Origin: Porticoccus sp964608185 | GTDB lineage: Bacteria > Pseudomonadota > Gammaproteobacteria > Pseudomonadales > Porticoccaceae | Assembly: GCA_964608185.1 (NCBI GenBank) | Contig: CAZSMR010000012.1 | Coordinates: forward strand, 1 to 31,634 | Reading direction: 5' to 3' | DNA: 31,634 nt | Part shown: positions 1 to 7,750 of the stretch, piece by piece | How the letters are laid out: each line of letters begins with the position of its first letter | Position numbering within the stretch: position 1 is the first letter of the stretch | Position numbers and translations under genes: made by a program | The notes under the pieces: model-generated | Told to the model about the DNA's origin: nothing | What the model saw: the letters and a program-made list of their open reading frames with translations, nothing else | The model's database searches: none

Positions 1-14
1 TCTTTTAAATTGAC

Positions 15-45
15 AAAAAAAACCCGTAAAAATTACGGGTTTTTC
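15..45 (-). terminator. Rho-independent terminator of groESL
   Basis: Seven-base stem CCCGTAA/TTACGGG (23-29 with 33-39) around a 3-nt loop. It is extended by A/T pairs (18-22 with 40-44) and, read on the minus strand, followed by a run of eight U (22 down to 15). It lies about 26 nt after the groEL stop codon. The T-run on the other side could also let it stop plus-strand transcription, so it may be bidirectional. Confidence 0.9.
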
Positions 46-70
46 GTTACCTTTGGAGCTAGGTAAGTTT

Positions 71-1741
71 TTACATCATACCTCCCATACCTCCCATGCC
101 TCCCATGCCTCCCATGCCTCCCATATCTGGCATTCCGCCTCCGGCAGGAGCAGTGCTTTCATCTGCTGGCGCATCAGCAACCATAGCCTCAGTAGTCAAC
201 ATCAGTCCTGCTATAGAAGCTGCAGCCTGTAGTGCACTTCGAGTCACCTTAGCAGGATCCAGAATTCCCATAGCAATCATATCTCCATATTCACCTATAC
301 CTGCGTTATAACCAAAGTTACCTTTGCCAGCTTTAATTTTATCTACGACTACTGATCCTTCTCCTCCAGCATTCGCAACAATTTGTCGAAGAGGTGATTC
401 CATAGCTCGCTGAGCTAATCTAATTCCTACATTTTGATCTTCATTATCACCGACCAGGCCTTCTATTTCCTGAAGAGCACGAATTAAGGCGACACCACCG
501 CCAGGAACAACGCCTTCTTCAACAGCTGCACGAGTTGCGTGCAATGCATCGTCCACTCGGGCTTTCTTTTCTTTCATTTCGACTTCTGTCGCAGCACCTA
601 CTTTGATCACAGCTACACCACCAGCCAATTTAGCAACGCGTTCTTGTAGTTTTTCACGATCATAGTCGGAAGAAGTATCTTCAATCTGTGCGCGTATCTG
701 TTTCACACGAGCAGCTATACCTTTTTTGTCGCCAGCACCGTCTACAACAGTTGTATTTTCTTTTGTCATACTAATGCGTTTTGCTGTACCTAAGTGCTCT
801 AATGTTACGGTCTCAAGATCCATTCCAACTTCTTCAGAAATTACAGTACCACCAGTAAGAATAGCTATATCCTCGAGCATAGCTTTACGACGATCACCAA
901 AACCAGGAGCCTTACATGCTACAACCTTAACTATCCCACGTAAGTTATTTACAACCAGCGTAGCTAAAGCTTCACCATCAACATCTTCTGCGATAATCAT
1001 TAATGGGCGACCAGCTTTTGCAACACTTTCGAGCAGTGGAAGCAGATCGCGAATATTAGAAATTTTCTTATCATATAGAAGTATGTAGGGAGTTTCATGC
1101 TCCACTCCCATGGTTTCTTGATTGTTTATAAAGTAAGGGGATAGATAACCTCTATCGAATTGCATCCCCTCAACAATATCTAGTTCATTTTCAAGACCGC
1201 TGCCATCTTCGACTGTAATGACACCCTCTTTTCCTACTTTTTCCATCGCCTGGGCAATAATATCACCAACGTGAGTATCACTATTTGCAGATATAGTGCC
1301 TACTTGAGCGATCGCTTTTTTATCTGTACATGGCTTAGCCATAGCAGCAATTTTTCCAACAGCCGAGGTAACAGCTTTATCAATGCCACGCTTCAGGTCC
1401 ATTGGGTTCATACCTGCAGCTACTGATTTTAAGCCCTCGTTTACAATTGACTGGGCTAAAACTGTAGCTGTCGTAGTTCCATCACCGGCTTCATCAGAGG
1501 CTTTAGAAGCTACCTCTTTGACCATTTGAGCGCCCATATTCTCGAATTTATCTTTAAGATCAATTTCTTTTGCAACAGAAACTCCATCCTTAGTGACCGT
1601 AGGAGCTCCATATGATCTCTCTATCACTACATTACGGCCTCTTGGCCCTAGTGTTACCTTCACGGCATCAGCAAGTACATTAACTCCTCTGAGCATGGGG
1701 TTACGCGCGCTATCTCCAAATTTTACTTCTTTATCTGACAT
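71..1741 (-). CDS. groEL: 60 kDa chaperonin GroEL
   Basis: Cytoplasmic chaperonin subunit. Fourteen copies form the double ring that, with the GroES lid and ATP, folds client proteins. The protein has 556 residues (E. coli has 548) and is collinear with E. coli GroEL from the start. The ATP-site motif TKDGVSVAKEI carries D52, and DGTTT lies at 87-91. The apical and intermediate domains follow, with VVPGGGVAL near residue 415. The C-terminal tail is the flexible Gly-Met repeat, here five GGM units plus a final Met. The ATG start is preceded by an AGAAAGGA ribosome site about 7-9 nt upstream. It lies 59 nt downstream of groES with no terminator between them, so the two form one operon, closed by the hairpin at 15-45. 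Expression is most likely heat-inducible through the sigma-32-type promoter upstream of groES. Confidence 0.98.
   Translation of the reverse strand: MSDKEVKFGDSARNPMLRGVNVLADAVKVTLGPRGRNVVIERSYGAPTVTKDGVSVAKEIDLKDKFENMGAQMVKEVASKASDEAGDGTTTATVLAQSIVNEGLKSVAAGMNPMDLKRGIDKAVTSAVGKIAAMAKPCTDKKAIAQVGTISANSDTHVGDIIAQAMEKVGKEGVITVEDGSGLENELDIVEGMQFDRGYLSPYFINNQETMGVEHETPYILLYDKKISNIRDLLPLLESVAKAGRPLMIIAEDVDGEALATLVVNNLRGIVKVVACKAPGFGDRRKAMLEDIAILTGGTVISEEVGMDLETVTLEHLGTAKRISMTKENTTVVDGAGDKKGIAARVKQIRAQIEDTSSDYDREKLQERVAKLAGGVAVIKVGAATEVEMKEKKARVDDALHATRAAVEEGVVPGGGVALIRALQEIEGLVGDNEDQNVGIRLAQRAMESPLRQIVANAGGEGSVVVDKIKAGKGNFGYNAGIGEYGDMIAMGILDPAKVTRSALQAAASIAGLMLTTEAMVADAPADESTAPAGGGMPDMGGMGGMGGMGGMGGMM
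81..125. repeat. five-copy 9-bp tandem repeat in groEL
   Basis: Five consecutive 9-bp units, CCTCCCATR on the plus strand (81-89, 90-98, 99-107, 108-116, 117-125), differing only in the last base. They encode the repeated Gly-Gly-Met of the GroEL tail. Because the unit is a multiple of three, copy-number change would lengthen or shorten the tail in frame. Confidence 0.9.
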
Positions 1742-1800
1742 AACAATTTTCCTTTCTTAAAAATTCATTAAAACTCTTTTTGTGTCGAAAGCACCATATA

Positions 1801-2094
1801 CTAGGCTAATATGACTGCCTTGATATCACTTTCACTTAGAATAATCAGCTCTTCTCCATCAATTTCGATAGTATCGCTTCCTGCATATTTGCCAAAAACA
1901 ATAGTATCTCCTAATTTGACATCCACTGGTCTAACTTCACCACCATCTAAAATCTTTCCAGATCCTACCGCGATGACGGTGCCTTCATTTGGCTTTTCCT
2001 TAGCGGAACCAGGTAATAAAATACCACCTGCAGTTTTTTCTTCTTCTTCCTTGCGACGAACAACGATGCGATCGTGTAGGGGGCGAATTTTCAT
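1801..2094 (-). CDS. groES: 10 kDa co-chaperonin GroES
   Basis: Heptameric lid of the GroEL cage. The 97 residues match the normal family length. The N-terminal MKIRPLHDRIVVRR is the family signature. The mobile loop that contacts GroEL is visible at about 17-33 (KEEEEKTAGGILLPG), followed by the roof and core strands and the typical ESDIKAVI ending. The ATG start has a GGAGAA ribosome site 5-8 nt upstream. It is the first gene of the groESL operon. Its roughly 100-nt leader contains an inverted repeat (2119-2124 with 2150-2155), and a sigma-32-type promoter lies at 2203-2236. The neighbour upstream on the same strand is fxsA, as in Pseudomonas. Confidence 0.98.
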   Translation of the reverse strand: MKIRPLHDRIVVRRKEEEEKTAGGILLPGSAKEKPNEGTVIAVGSGKILDGGEVRPVDVKLGDTIVFGKYAGSDTIEIDGEELIILSESDIKAVILA

Positions 2095-2202
2095 TATCTT
2101 TCTCCAACTGTTGTGTGCGGCCCTGAAAAATACAAAAAATAAATTTAAAAGGGCCAGTTTATAAAGGGTCTATCAAAACCGGCTTATATTCAATTAACAT
2201 TA

Positions 2203-2236
2203 TATATGGTGTCATCTTATAGCCATTTCAAGGGGG
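2203..2236 (-). promoter_or_regulatory. sigma-32 (heat-shock) promoter of groESL
   Basis: On the minus strand CCCCCTTGAAA (2236-2226) is followed, after a 14-nt spacer, by CACCATATA (2211-2203). This fits the RpoH consensus, CTTGAAA then CCCCATnT at 13-15 nt, with one or two mismatches in the -10 box. It lies in the 154-nt gap between fxsA and groES and predicts a leader of about 100 nt. A weaker sigma-70 reading of the same bases cannot be excluded. Confidence 0.75.
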
Positions 2237-2248
2237 TAACGAAAAAAA

Positions 2249-2716
2249 TTATTTATCTTGATCATCGCTCCAATATTCAGCGTCTATTGTTGTTCTGTTT
2301 TTATTAGGTTTATTATTAGTAGAATGTTCAAAATTTGATTGAGGAAAATTTTGGCTATAATTTTTAACAAAAAATTTAGATGCCAAACCTGATAAAAAAT
2401 ATGCTCTAAATATTGGGACTAAACCAAAAAATCCTAGTAGGTCAGTAGCGAAACCTGGAACCACTAAGAGGACTCCACTAAATGCAATAATAATAGCTTC
2501 AATCATTTCTTTAGCAGGTATATCTCCTATATTAATTTTATTACGGGCACGAAAGAGTACCTCTAATCCTTGTTTTCTTAAAAATAAAAGCCCCACCCCA
2601 GCTGTCAGCAATACAAGACTGATTGTCGTAAGAGGACCAATCTCGTGACTCACAGTTACTAATAAAGATATCTCTACAAAGGGTATGATGATAAAAAATA
2701 AAACAAAATATCGCAA
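2249..2716 (-). CDS. fxsA: FxsA family membrane protein
   Basis: Inner-membrane protein of the FxsA family, named because the overproduced E. coli protein relieves F-plasmid exclusion of phage T7. The normal role is unknown. The 155 residues start with a hydrophobic helix (about 2-22), then a second (about 28-47). The conserved FLRKQGLEVL segment follows, then a third hydrophobic stretch ending in the VVPGFATDLLGFFGLVP motif (about 80-102). The C-terminal tail is hydrophilic, Asn-rich and acidic. The start is TTG at 2716: an in-frame TAG lies two codons upstream, and a GGGGA ribosome site sits 6-7 nt before it. It begins 21 nt after the ampG stop, so both are probably co-transcribed. The fxsA-groES-groEL order is as in Pseudomonas. 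Confidence 0.88.
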   Translation of the reverse strand: MRYFVLFFIIIPFVEISLLVTVSHEIGPLTTISLVLLTAGVGLLFLRKQGLEVLFRARNKINIGDIPAKEMIEAIIIAFSGVLLVVPGFATDLLGFFGLVPIFRAYFLSGLASKFFVKNYSQNFPQSNFEHSTNNKPNKNRTTIDAEYWSDDQDK

Positions 2717-2737
2717 AAGCTATCCCCATTAATATGT

Positions 2738-4054
2738 TTAAGTTGAACTTACCGTTTTTTTCCAGATTATCCAAGATAACAATATTGCAGGTATACCCAT
2801 TAAAGCAGCATATGTGAAAAAAGTTTGATAGTTGGTAGCATCAACTATCACACCGGAAAAGCCACTAAAGAATTTTCCTGGTAAAAGCATCAGTGATGTA
2901 AAAAGTGCATACTGTGTCGCTGTAAAAGTGCGGTTAGTCAAACTAGACAAGTATGCAATAAAAACAGCTCCTGCAAACCCACCACTAATATTATCACCAC
3001 TTATTGCTAGCACCAGACCGCTCATTTCATGACCTACATTCGCTAAGTATACAAATAATAAGTTTGTTACAGCAGTCAATACGGCAGCAAAGATCAGGGG
3101 CTTATATAAACCATAGCGTAAAACGCTTAAGCCTCCGAGAAAGGCACCTAGTAGTGTCATACAAAATCCGAAAATTTTGCTCACACCTGCGATTTCAGAT
3201 TTAGTAAAACCTATATCCAAGTAAAATGGATTTGCCATGATGCCCATAGTTATATCACTGAGACGAAAAACAGCTATAAACACTAAAATTATTAACGCGT
3301 AAGTGCCATTTCTTTTAAAAAATTCAAAAAATGGAGCCATAAAAGCTCTTTGAATCCAAAAAATTATTCGATCTAGTAGTTTATTTCTGGTTTTATCCAA
3401 ACTCATAAAATAGCTGTTCTGCTTGTATGCGGGCTCAGGTATTACTAAAACAGTAACCACCCCGATGAACATTAAAAAAGCCATGAAGAGGTATGCTATA
3501 TCCCAGTTATACACATCTGCCATGTAAAGCGCTCCAGCCCCTGCAATTAACATGGCTAATCTATATCCAAACTGATAGCCTGCAGCTAATGCTCCTTGCA
3601 TTTCATCTGTTGCTGATTCAATTCGAAATGCATCGATGGCAATATCTTGTGTGGAGGATGAAAAAGCTACTAAGACTGCACAAATAGCAAAATTAGACAA
3701 GGATGACCTAGGGTCAACTAGAACCATAGAAACTAAACCTAGCATGACACCAAATTGCCCGATCAAAATCCAGCTACGTCGTTGTCCAACTTTTAGAGTT
3801 AGCCAGGGTACTTTTATACGGTCAACAACTGGTGCCCAGAAAACTTTAACAGAGTAAGTCATTCCAACCCAACCAAAAAAACCTATACTAGTCCTGCTAA
3901 CATTAAGCTCTGTAAGCCAAGCTGTTAGAGTACTAAAAACCAGCAAAAGTGGCAGTCCAGCGGAAAATCCCAGAAATAACATCCTTATTACTTCTGGCTG
4001 GCTGTATATTTTAACTGCTTCACTCCAGCTTTTAGTTCCTTGCTGGAATTTCAT
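2738..4054 (-). CDS. ampG: AmpG-like muropeptide permease (MFS)
   Basis: Predicted inner-membrane permease that imports GlcNAc-anhydroMurNAc-peptides for wall recycling. The N-terminal third aligns by eye with E. coli AmpG: FLGFSAGLPLLLVFSTL (28-44), then IGFFGWVGMTYSVKVFWAPVVDR, then GQRRSWILIGQ. In the middle, SSSTQDIAIDAFRIE corresponds to the AmpG SQDI-DAW region, and FTATQYALFTSL lies near the C-terminus. About 12 hydrophobic segments are present. At 438 residues it lacks the last two helices of the 491-residue E. coli protein. The ATG has an AAGGAA site 8 nt upstream. Divergent from an ABC exporter across 133 nt. An ampD amidase gene lies 2.1 kb away, which supports a recycling role. 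Substrate assignment is by homology, and another PAT-family permease is possible. Confidence 0.82.
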   Translation of the reverse strand: MKFQQGTKSWSEAVKIYSQPEVIRMLFLGFSAGLPLLLVFSTLTAWLTELNVSRTSIGFFGWVGMTYSVKVFWAPVVDRIKVPWLTLKVGQRRSWILIGQFGVMLGLVSMVLVDPRSSLSNFAICAVLVAFSSSTQDIAIDAFRIESATDEMQGALAAGYQFGYRLAMLIAGAGALYMADVYNWDIAYLFMAFLMFIGVVTVLVIPEPAYKQNSYFMSLDKTRNKLLDRIIFWIQRAFMAPFFEFFKRNGTYALIILVFIAVFRLSDITMGIMANPFYLDIGFTKSEIAGVSKIFGFCMTLLGAFLGGLSVLRYGLYKPLIFAAVLTAVTNLLFVYLANVGHEMSGLVLAISGDNISGGFAGAVFIAYLSSLTNRTFTATQYALFTSLMLLPGKFFSGFSGVIVDATNYQTFFTYAALMGIPAILLSWIIWKKTVSST

Positions 4055-4187
4055 GTAATAATTCCTTGTTTATGCATTCTTTTTTATAGTGCTGATTATT
4101 TTCAGGCTATAATAATAAACAAATTTAACGAAAAAAGATTTATACCCTAACAGATAAAGCACATGATGCTGTACACTTAATTTCTAT

Positions 4188-5087
4188 ATGACAGCCATCC
4201 TAGAAGTCCTGAATTTAAAAAAATCATTTCGCTCCTTAAAGGCAGTTGACGATATTTCTTTCACTATACCTAAAGGTTCCTGTTTTGGTTTACTTGGTCC
4301 TAATGGTGCAGGAAAAACAACAACAATTGAAATTATAGAGGGTATAAAAGAACCTACTTCTGGTAAAATTTTATACAAAGGTAAGGAAAGAAATAGTAGT
4401 TTTTCATCAGAGATGGGCATTCAGTTTCAAACAACTGCATTAATGGACTATTTAAAGACCCATGAAGTACTCAAATTATTTTCAAAACTTTACCAGCACA
4501 CAAAACCTATTGATGAACTAATCGAAATATGTCAGCTTGAAGAATTCCTAGAAACTTATGCAACAAAGCTTTCTGGAGGCCAGCGACAAAGACTACTGTT
4601 GGCAATTGCTCTAGTTAATGATCCAGAAATTCTGTTTTTGGATGAACCAACAACTGGACTAGATCCTCAAGCAAGACGTAACTTTTGGTCACTGGTCGGA
4701 AATATAAAGAAATGTGGAAAAACTGTATTGCTCACTACCCATTATATGGAAGAAGCAGAACTATTATGTGACCAACTTATAATTATGGATAAAGGAAAAA
4801 TTATAGCTGATGGCTCCCCAGAACAACTGTTAGAAAAAAACTTTGGGCATAGCTATGTTTGCCTCAGCCACCAAGATTTTAATGTCAAAAAAAATTCTAG
4901 CTATAGTGATGCTATCTCGAGCCCCATTGAAATACGAGAGGACTGTGTTGCAATTGCTACTAATGATGTCGAAAAAACTTTATCAGAACTAACATGTCAG
5001 AGTGTCGCCTTACAATCACTGCAGGTAAGAAAGCCCTCTCTTGATGATTTATTCTTAAAGTTAACAGGCCATCATCTAAGGGAGTAG
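4188..5087 (+). CDS. ABC-2 exporter ATP-binding protein
   Basis: Cytoplasmic ATPase of an ABC exporter of the CcmA/NatA/DrrA type, with its membrane partner immediately downstream. In the 299 residues the Walker A GPNGAGKTT is at 37-45, the Q-loop Gln at about 81, the signature LSGGQ at 128-132, and Walker B ILFLDEP at 148-154. The D-loop is GLDP and the switch His is H185. The C-terminal 90 residues are a divergent accessory region of the DrrA kind. The start is ATG at 4188, with no convincing ribosome site before it. A TATAAT lies at 4109-4114 but has only a poor -35. The pair sits between ampG and ampD. The substrate cannot be read from the sequence: drugs, lipids, peptides or ions are all possible in this family. 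Confidence 0.9.
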   Translation: MTAILEVLNLKKSFRSLKAVDDISFTIPKGSCFGLLGPNGAGKTTTIEIIEGIKEPTSGKILYKGKERNSSFSSEMGIQFQTTALMDYLKTHEVLKLFSKLYQHTKPIDELIEICQLEEFLETYATKLSGGQRQRLLLAIALVNDPEILFLDEPTTGLDPQARRNFWSLVGNIKKCGKTVLLTTHYMEEAELLCDQLIIMDKGKIIADGSPEQLLEKNFGHSYVCLSHQDFNVKKNSSYSDAISSPIEIREDCVAIATNDVEKTLSELTCQSVALQSLQVRKPSLDDLFLKLTGHHLRE

Positions 5088-5096
5088 ATTCGAATA

Positions 5097-6149
5097 ATGA
5101 AGCAAATTCTTGCATTATGGATGGCTAGAAACAGAGAGTATTATAGGGATAAAGGTTCTCTATTTTGGTCTTTCATAGCGACGCCCCTAATAGTGATAAT
5201 ACTAGCGCTTGTTTTCTCTTCTGAAAACCAAAAAATATTTTCTGTAGGGGTGCTTGATCTTCAAAAAAATCAATCTAACACATCTAAATTTAGCTCAGGA
5301 GTATCATCAACTATTTTCTCTGATGAGCCCACCATAGAAATTATAGAATACTCAGATACTGCAAGTGCTATTGAAAAAATAAGGCTTCATCAGCTAGATA
5401 TATTTTTAAGCTCAAATAAAAATTTTCGTTACTGGATAAATCCTGAATCTGAAAAGGGATTATTGTTGGAGAAAATTTTACTAGCCAAGTCTACTCTAGT
5501 TAGTCCTCAGATCATCTGGAAAAGAAAAGAAATACAGGGTCAGAAAATACGATATATAGATTGGGCAATTCCGGGTATTTTGGCTATGAATATAATGTTT
5601 AGTGGCCTATGGGGAATTGGCTATATTATAGTCCGCTATAGAAAAAATGGGGTTCTCAAGCGGCTTAAAGTTACGCCATTAAGTGCGTGGAAATTTTTGG
5701 GGTCACAAGCATTATCAAGACTGTGTATTATGATTACGGTAACTTCAATCGTATTTTTTGGGTGTAACTTATTTATTGATTTCATGATGATTGGTAGTTA
5801 CTTATTACTACTTTTAGTTGCCATATCTGGAAACCTAGCCATTATAAGCATGTCATTACTTATGGCTGCACGCACATCTAGTGAAGATCTAGCAAATGGT
5901 TTACTTAACTTAATTAGTTTCCCTATGTTACTTCTTTCAGAGTTATGGTTCTCCCTCGATGGTGCGCCCGAATGGTTGCAAAATTTTTCACAAATTTTAC
6001 CCCTAACTCATTTAGTATCTGCATCTAGAAAAGTTATGTTAGAAGGTGCAAGCCTTTATGAGATAAGTCCTCAGCTAATTATTTTAATTTTAATGACAGG
6101 TTTTTTTATGGGGCTGGCAGGAATTTTATTTCGCTGGGATAATGATTAA
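5097..6149 (+). CDS. ABC-2 type exporter permease
   Basis: Membrane subunit partnering the ATPase encoded 9 nt upstream. Its GGGAG ribosome site lies inside the end of that gene, which suggests coupled translation. Of 350 residues, helix 1 spans about 23-41, then comes a periplasmic domain of about 115 residues. Five further hydrophobic segments follow from about 158 to the end. The cytoplasmic loop RKNGVLKRLKVTPLSAW and the segment PEWLQNFSQILPLTHLV with RKVMLEG are typical of the ABC2_membrane family (DrrB/NatB/YadH-like). This is a standard one-ATPase, one-permease exporter, probably a homodimer of each. It converges with ampD, leaving only 28 nt with no clear terminator hairpin. The substrate is unknown. 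Confidence 0.87.
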   Translation: MKQILALWMARNREYYRDKGSLFWSFIATPLIVIILALVFSSENQKIFSVGVLDLQKNQSNTSKFSSGVSSTIFSDEPTIEIIEYSDTASAIEKIRLHQLDIFLSSNKNFRYWINPESEKGLLLEKILLAKSTLVSPQIIWKRKEIQGQKIRYIDWAIPGILAMNIMFSGLWGIGYIIVRYRKNGVLKRLKVTPLSAWKFLGSQALSRLCIMITVTSIVFFGCNLFIDFMMIGSYLLLLLVAISGNLAIISMSLLMAARTSSEDLANGLLNLISFPMLLLSELWFSLDGAPEWLQNFSQILPLTHLVSASRKVMLEGASLYEISPQLIILILMTGFFMGLAGILFRWDND

Positions 6150-6177
6150 TTTAAACAATCTTAACTACTTAGAATAA

Positions 6178-6723
6178 CTAGCCATCGAGAGCCGAAATAT
6201 AGCGATCCCAATCAAAAGATGGCCCTGGGTCTGTTTTGCGACCGGGCGCTATATCAGAATGTCTCACTATACGATCTTTTTTTATTAATGGATAATGCTT
6301 CATTATCTCTTGGGTAACCCGAAGAAGCTCCAAATATTGTGAATCAGTATAGGGGGTGCTATCGCTTCCGACTAACTCAATGCCAATAGAAAAATCATTG
6401 CAACTTTCTATGCCATGAAATGATGAATTTCCAGCATGCCAAGCTCTTTCATTGAAACCTACAAATTGTATCAATTCTCCCTTACGGTCAATAAGCAAAT
6501 GTGCAGAGACTTTCAGGTTTGATATTTCCTCAAAGTAGGGATCTATGGCTGCATCCAAATTATTTGTAAAAAAATCACAAATATACTTACTATCGAACTG
6601 ATTTGGCGGCAAACTGATACTGTGAATTACTAAAAGAGAAATATTACCCGTATCTGGACGAATGTCTTGGTTTGGCGAGAGCTTACTTCGGGCCAAAGAG
6701 TACGAGCCGTTGGAATTAATCAT
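6178..6723 (-). CDS. ampD: N-acetyl-anhydromuramyl-L-alanine amidase AmpD
   Basis: Cytoplasmic zinc amidase that removes the stem peptide from anhydroMurNAc-peptides imported by AmpG. In species with AmpR/AmpC it thereby keeps the beta-lactamase inducer low. The 181 residues have no signal peptide, as expected for AmpD rather than a periplasmic AmiD. The zinc ligands appear as H34 (LLVIHSISLPP), H155 and D165 in RHSDIAPGRKTDPGPSFDW, with catalytic-region K163 conserved. AHLLIDRKGELIQFV and ERAWHAGNSSFHG match the substrate cleft. The ATG has a GGAGAA site 8 nt upstream. It is divergent from nadC. The usual downstream partner ampE is absent: a convergent ABC exporter lies there instead. No ampC or ampR is in the window. 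Confidence 0.95.
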   Translation of the reverse strand: MINSNGSYSLARSKLSPNQDIRPDTGNISLLVIHSISLPPNQFDSKYICDFFTNNLDAAIDPYFEEISNLKVSAHLLIDRKGELIQFVGFNERAWHAGNSSFHGIESCNDFSIGIELVGSDSTPYTDSQYLELLRVTQEIMKHYPLIKKDRIVRHSDIAPGRKTDPGPSFDWDRYISALDG

Positions 6724-6910
6724 AGAGTGTTCTCCAAGAACCTTTTCATCTTAGAATCTTATAATTTATTATGGCTGTAGGCTATGCGCAATAGAAAAAT
6801 TTTTACTATAAATCAGGCGTTGTTCTTCTGCTAGTAAGAATTTTTCAGATGGCTTTAACACGATAGCTGCCCTAATATACTGCTCATAAGAATGAGTGAG
6901 GTCATTGACT

Positions 6911-7750
6911 ATGATAAATGATGATAAATTAACTGAAGACATTAAAATCAATGTTGCCAGATCTTTACTGGAAGATATTGGAGATGGCGATATAACGGCT
7001 CAATTGATTCCAGAGAGTACAGTGTCAGAAGCTTCTGTTATTACCAGAGAACAAGCAATTCTTTGTGGTCAGGCATGGTTCAATGAGGTATTTCGCCAGC
7101 TAGATTCTAAAGTCAAAATAGAATGGCTAGCAAAAGACGGTGAAGTCTTAAGATCAGGACAAATTGTATGTAACCTTAATGGCTCTGCTCGAAGCCTATT
7201 AACAGGCGAAAGGACTGCTCTTAATTTCCTTCAAACTTTATCGGGAACAGCTACAATATCTAGACAATACGCTGAGCTAGCTTTCGAAAGTGACGTCACA
7301 ATATTAGATACCCGTAAAACAATTCCAGGTCTGAGATTAGCTCAAAAATATGCTGTTCTTACTGGCGGGTGCCAAAATCATCGTCTTGGACTTTATGATG
7401 CTTTTCTTATCAAAGAAAATCATATTACGGCATGTGGCGGCGTCAAACGTGCGATTCTTAGAGCTAGAGAAGTTTCTCCTGGAAAGCTGATAGAAATAGA
7501 AGTCGAAAATTTATCAGAATTAGATGCAGCGTTGAATGCAAAGGCCAATGTAGTCATGTTGGATAATTTTAATGACGAAATGATTAAACAAGCAATTATT
7601 ATGAACACAGGGGAAACTAAGTTAGAAGTATCAGGCAACATAGATAAAGCAAATATATCTAAAAAAATAGTTCCAGGCATAGATTATCTTTCATCCGGAA
7701 GTTTAACCAAAAATTGCCAAGCAATAGACTTCTCCATGAGGCTAAAATAA
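6911..7750 (+). CDS. nadC: Nicotinate-nucleotide pyrophosphorylase NadC
   Basis: Quinolinate phosphoribosyltransferase: quinolinate + PRPP give nicotinate mononucleotide, CO2 and PPi, the third step of de novo NAD synthesis. It closely follows E. coli NadC throughout: EDIGDGDITAQLIPE, then GERTALNFLQTLSGTAT and DTRKTIPGLRLAQKYAV. NHRLGLYDAFLIKENH and the barrel segment EVENLSELDAAL come next, with VMLDNF, LEVSGNI and SSGSLTK towards the end. The frame is open from a GTG at 6896, but I prefer ATG 6911 (279 residues): GAGG lies 9 nt upstream, and the protein then begins MINDDKL. It is divergent from ampD. The stop overlaps the coaE start by one base (TAATG), so the two are translationally coupled. 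Confidence 0.95.
   Translation: MINDDKLTEDIKINVARSLLEDIGDGDITAQLIPESTVSEASVITREQAILCGQAWFNEVFRQLDSKVKIEWLAKDGEVLRSGQIVCNLNGSARSLLTGERTALNFLQTLSGTATISRQYAELAFESDVTILDTRKTIPGLRLAQKYAVLTGGCQNHRLGLYDAFLIKENHITACGGVKRAILRAREVSPGKLIEIEVENLSELDAALNAKANVVMLDNFNDEMIKQAIIMNTGETKLEVSGNIDKANISKKIVPGIDYLSSGSLTKNCQAIDFSMRLK

Noticed and set aside
81..125. CRISPR-like repeat array
   Set aside because: The 9-bp units have no spacers and lie within the GroEL coding sequence.
726..1088. 120-codon plus-strand frame inside groEL
   Set aside because: Antisense shadow of a highly conserved gene; no ribosome site or recognisable domain.
2541..2774. 77-codon frame on the minus strand spanning the ampG end and fxsA start, with a hydrophobic stretch
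   Set aside because: It overlaps both genes out of frame. The hydrophobicity comes from reading the fxsA membrane segment in another frame. It also does not restore the missing AmpG helices by a simple frameshift.
4055..4187. Divergent promoters between ampG and the ABC exporter
   Set aside because: A TATAAT exists at 4109-4114 on the plus strand, but no acceptable -35 at 16-18 nt. The minus strand is no better. Too weak to list as a feature.
6150..6177. Possible shared terminator between the exporter and ampD
   Set aside because: Only 28 nt, without a stem of useful length or a T-run.
6769..6951. 60-codon minus-strand frame in the ampD-nadC gap
   Set aside because: It runs into the nadC coding start, has no family resemblance, and the nadC start is well supported.
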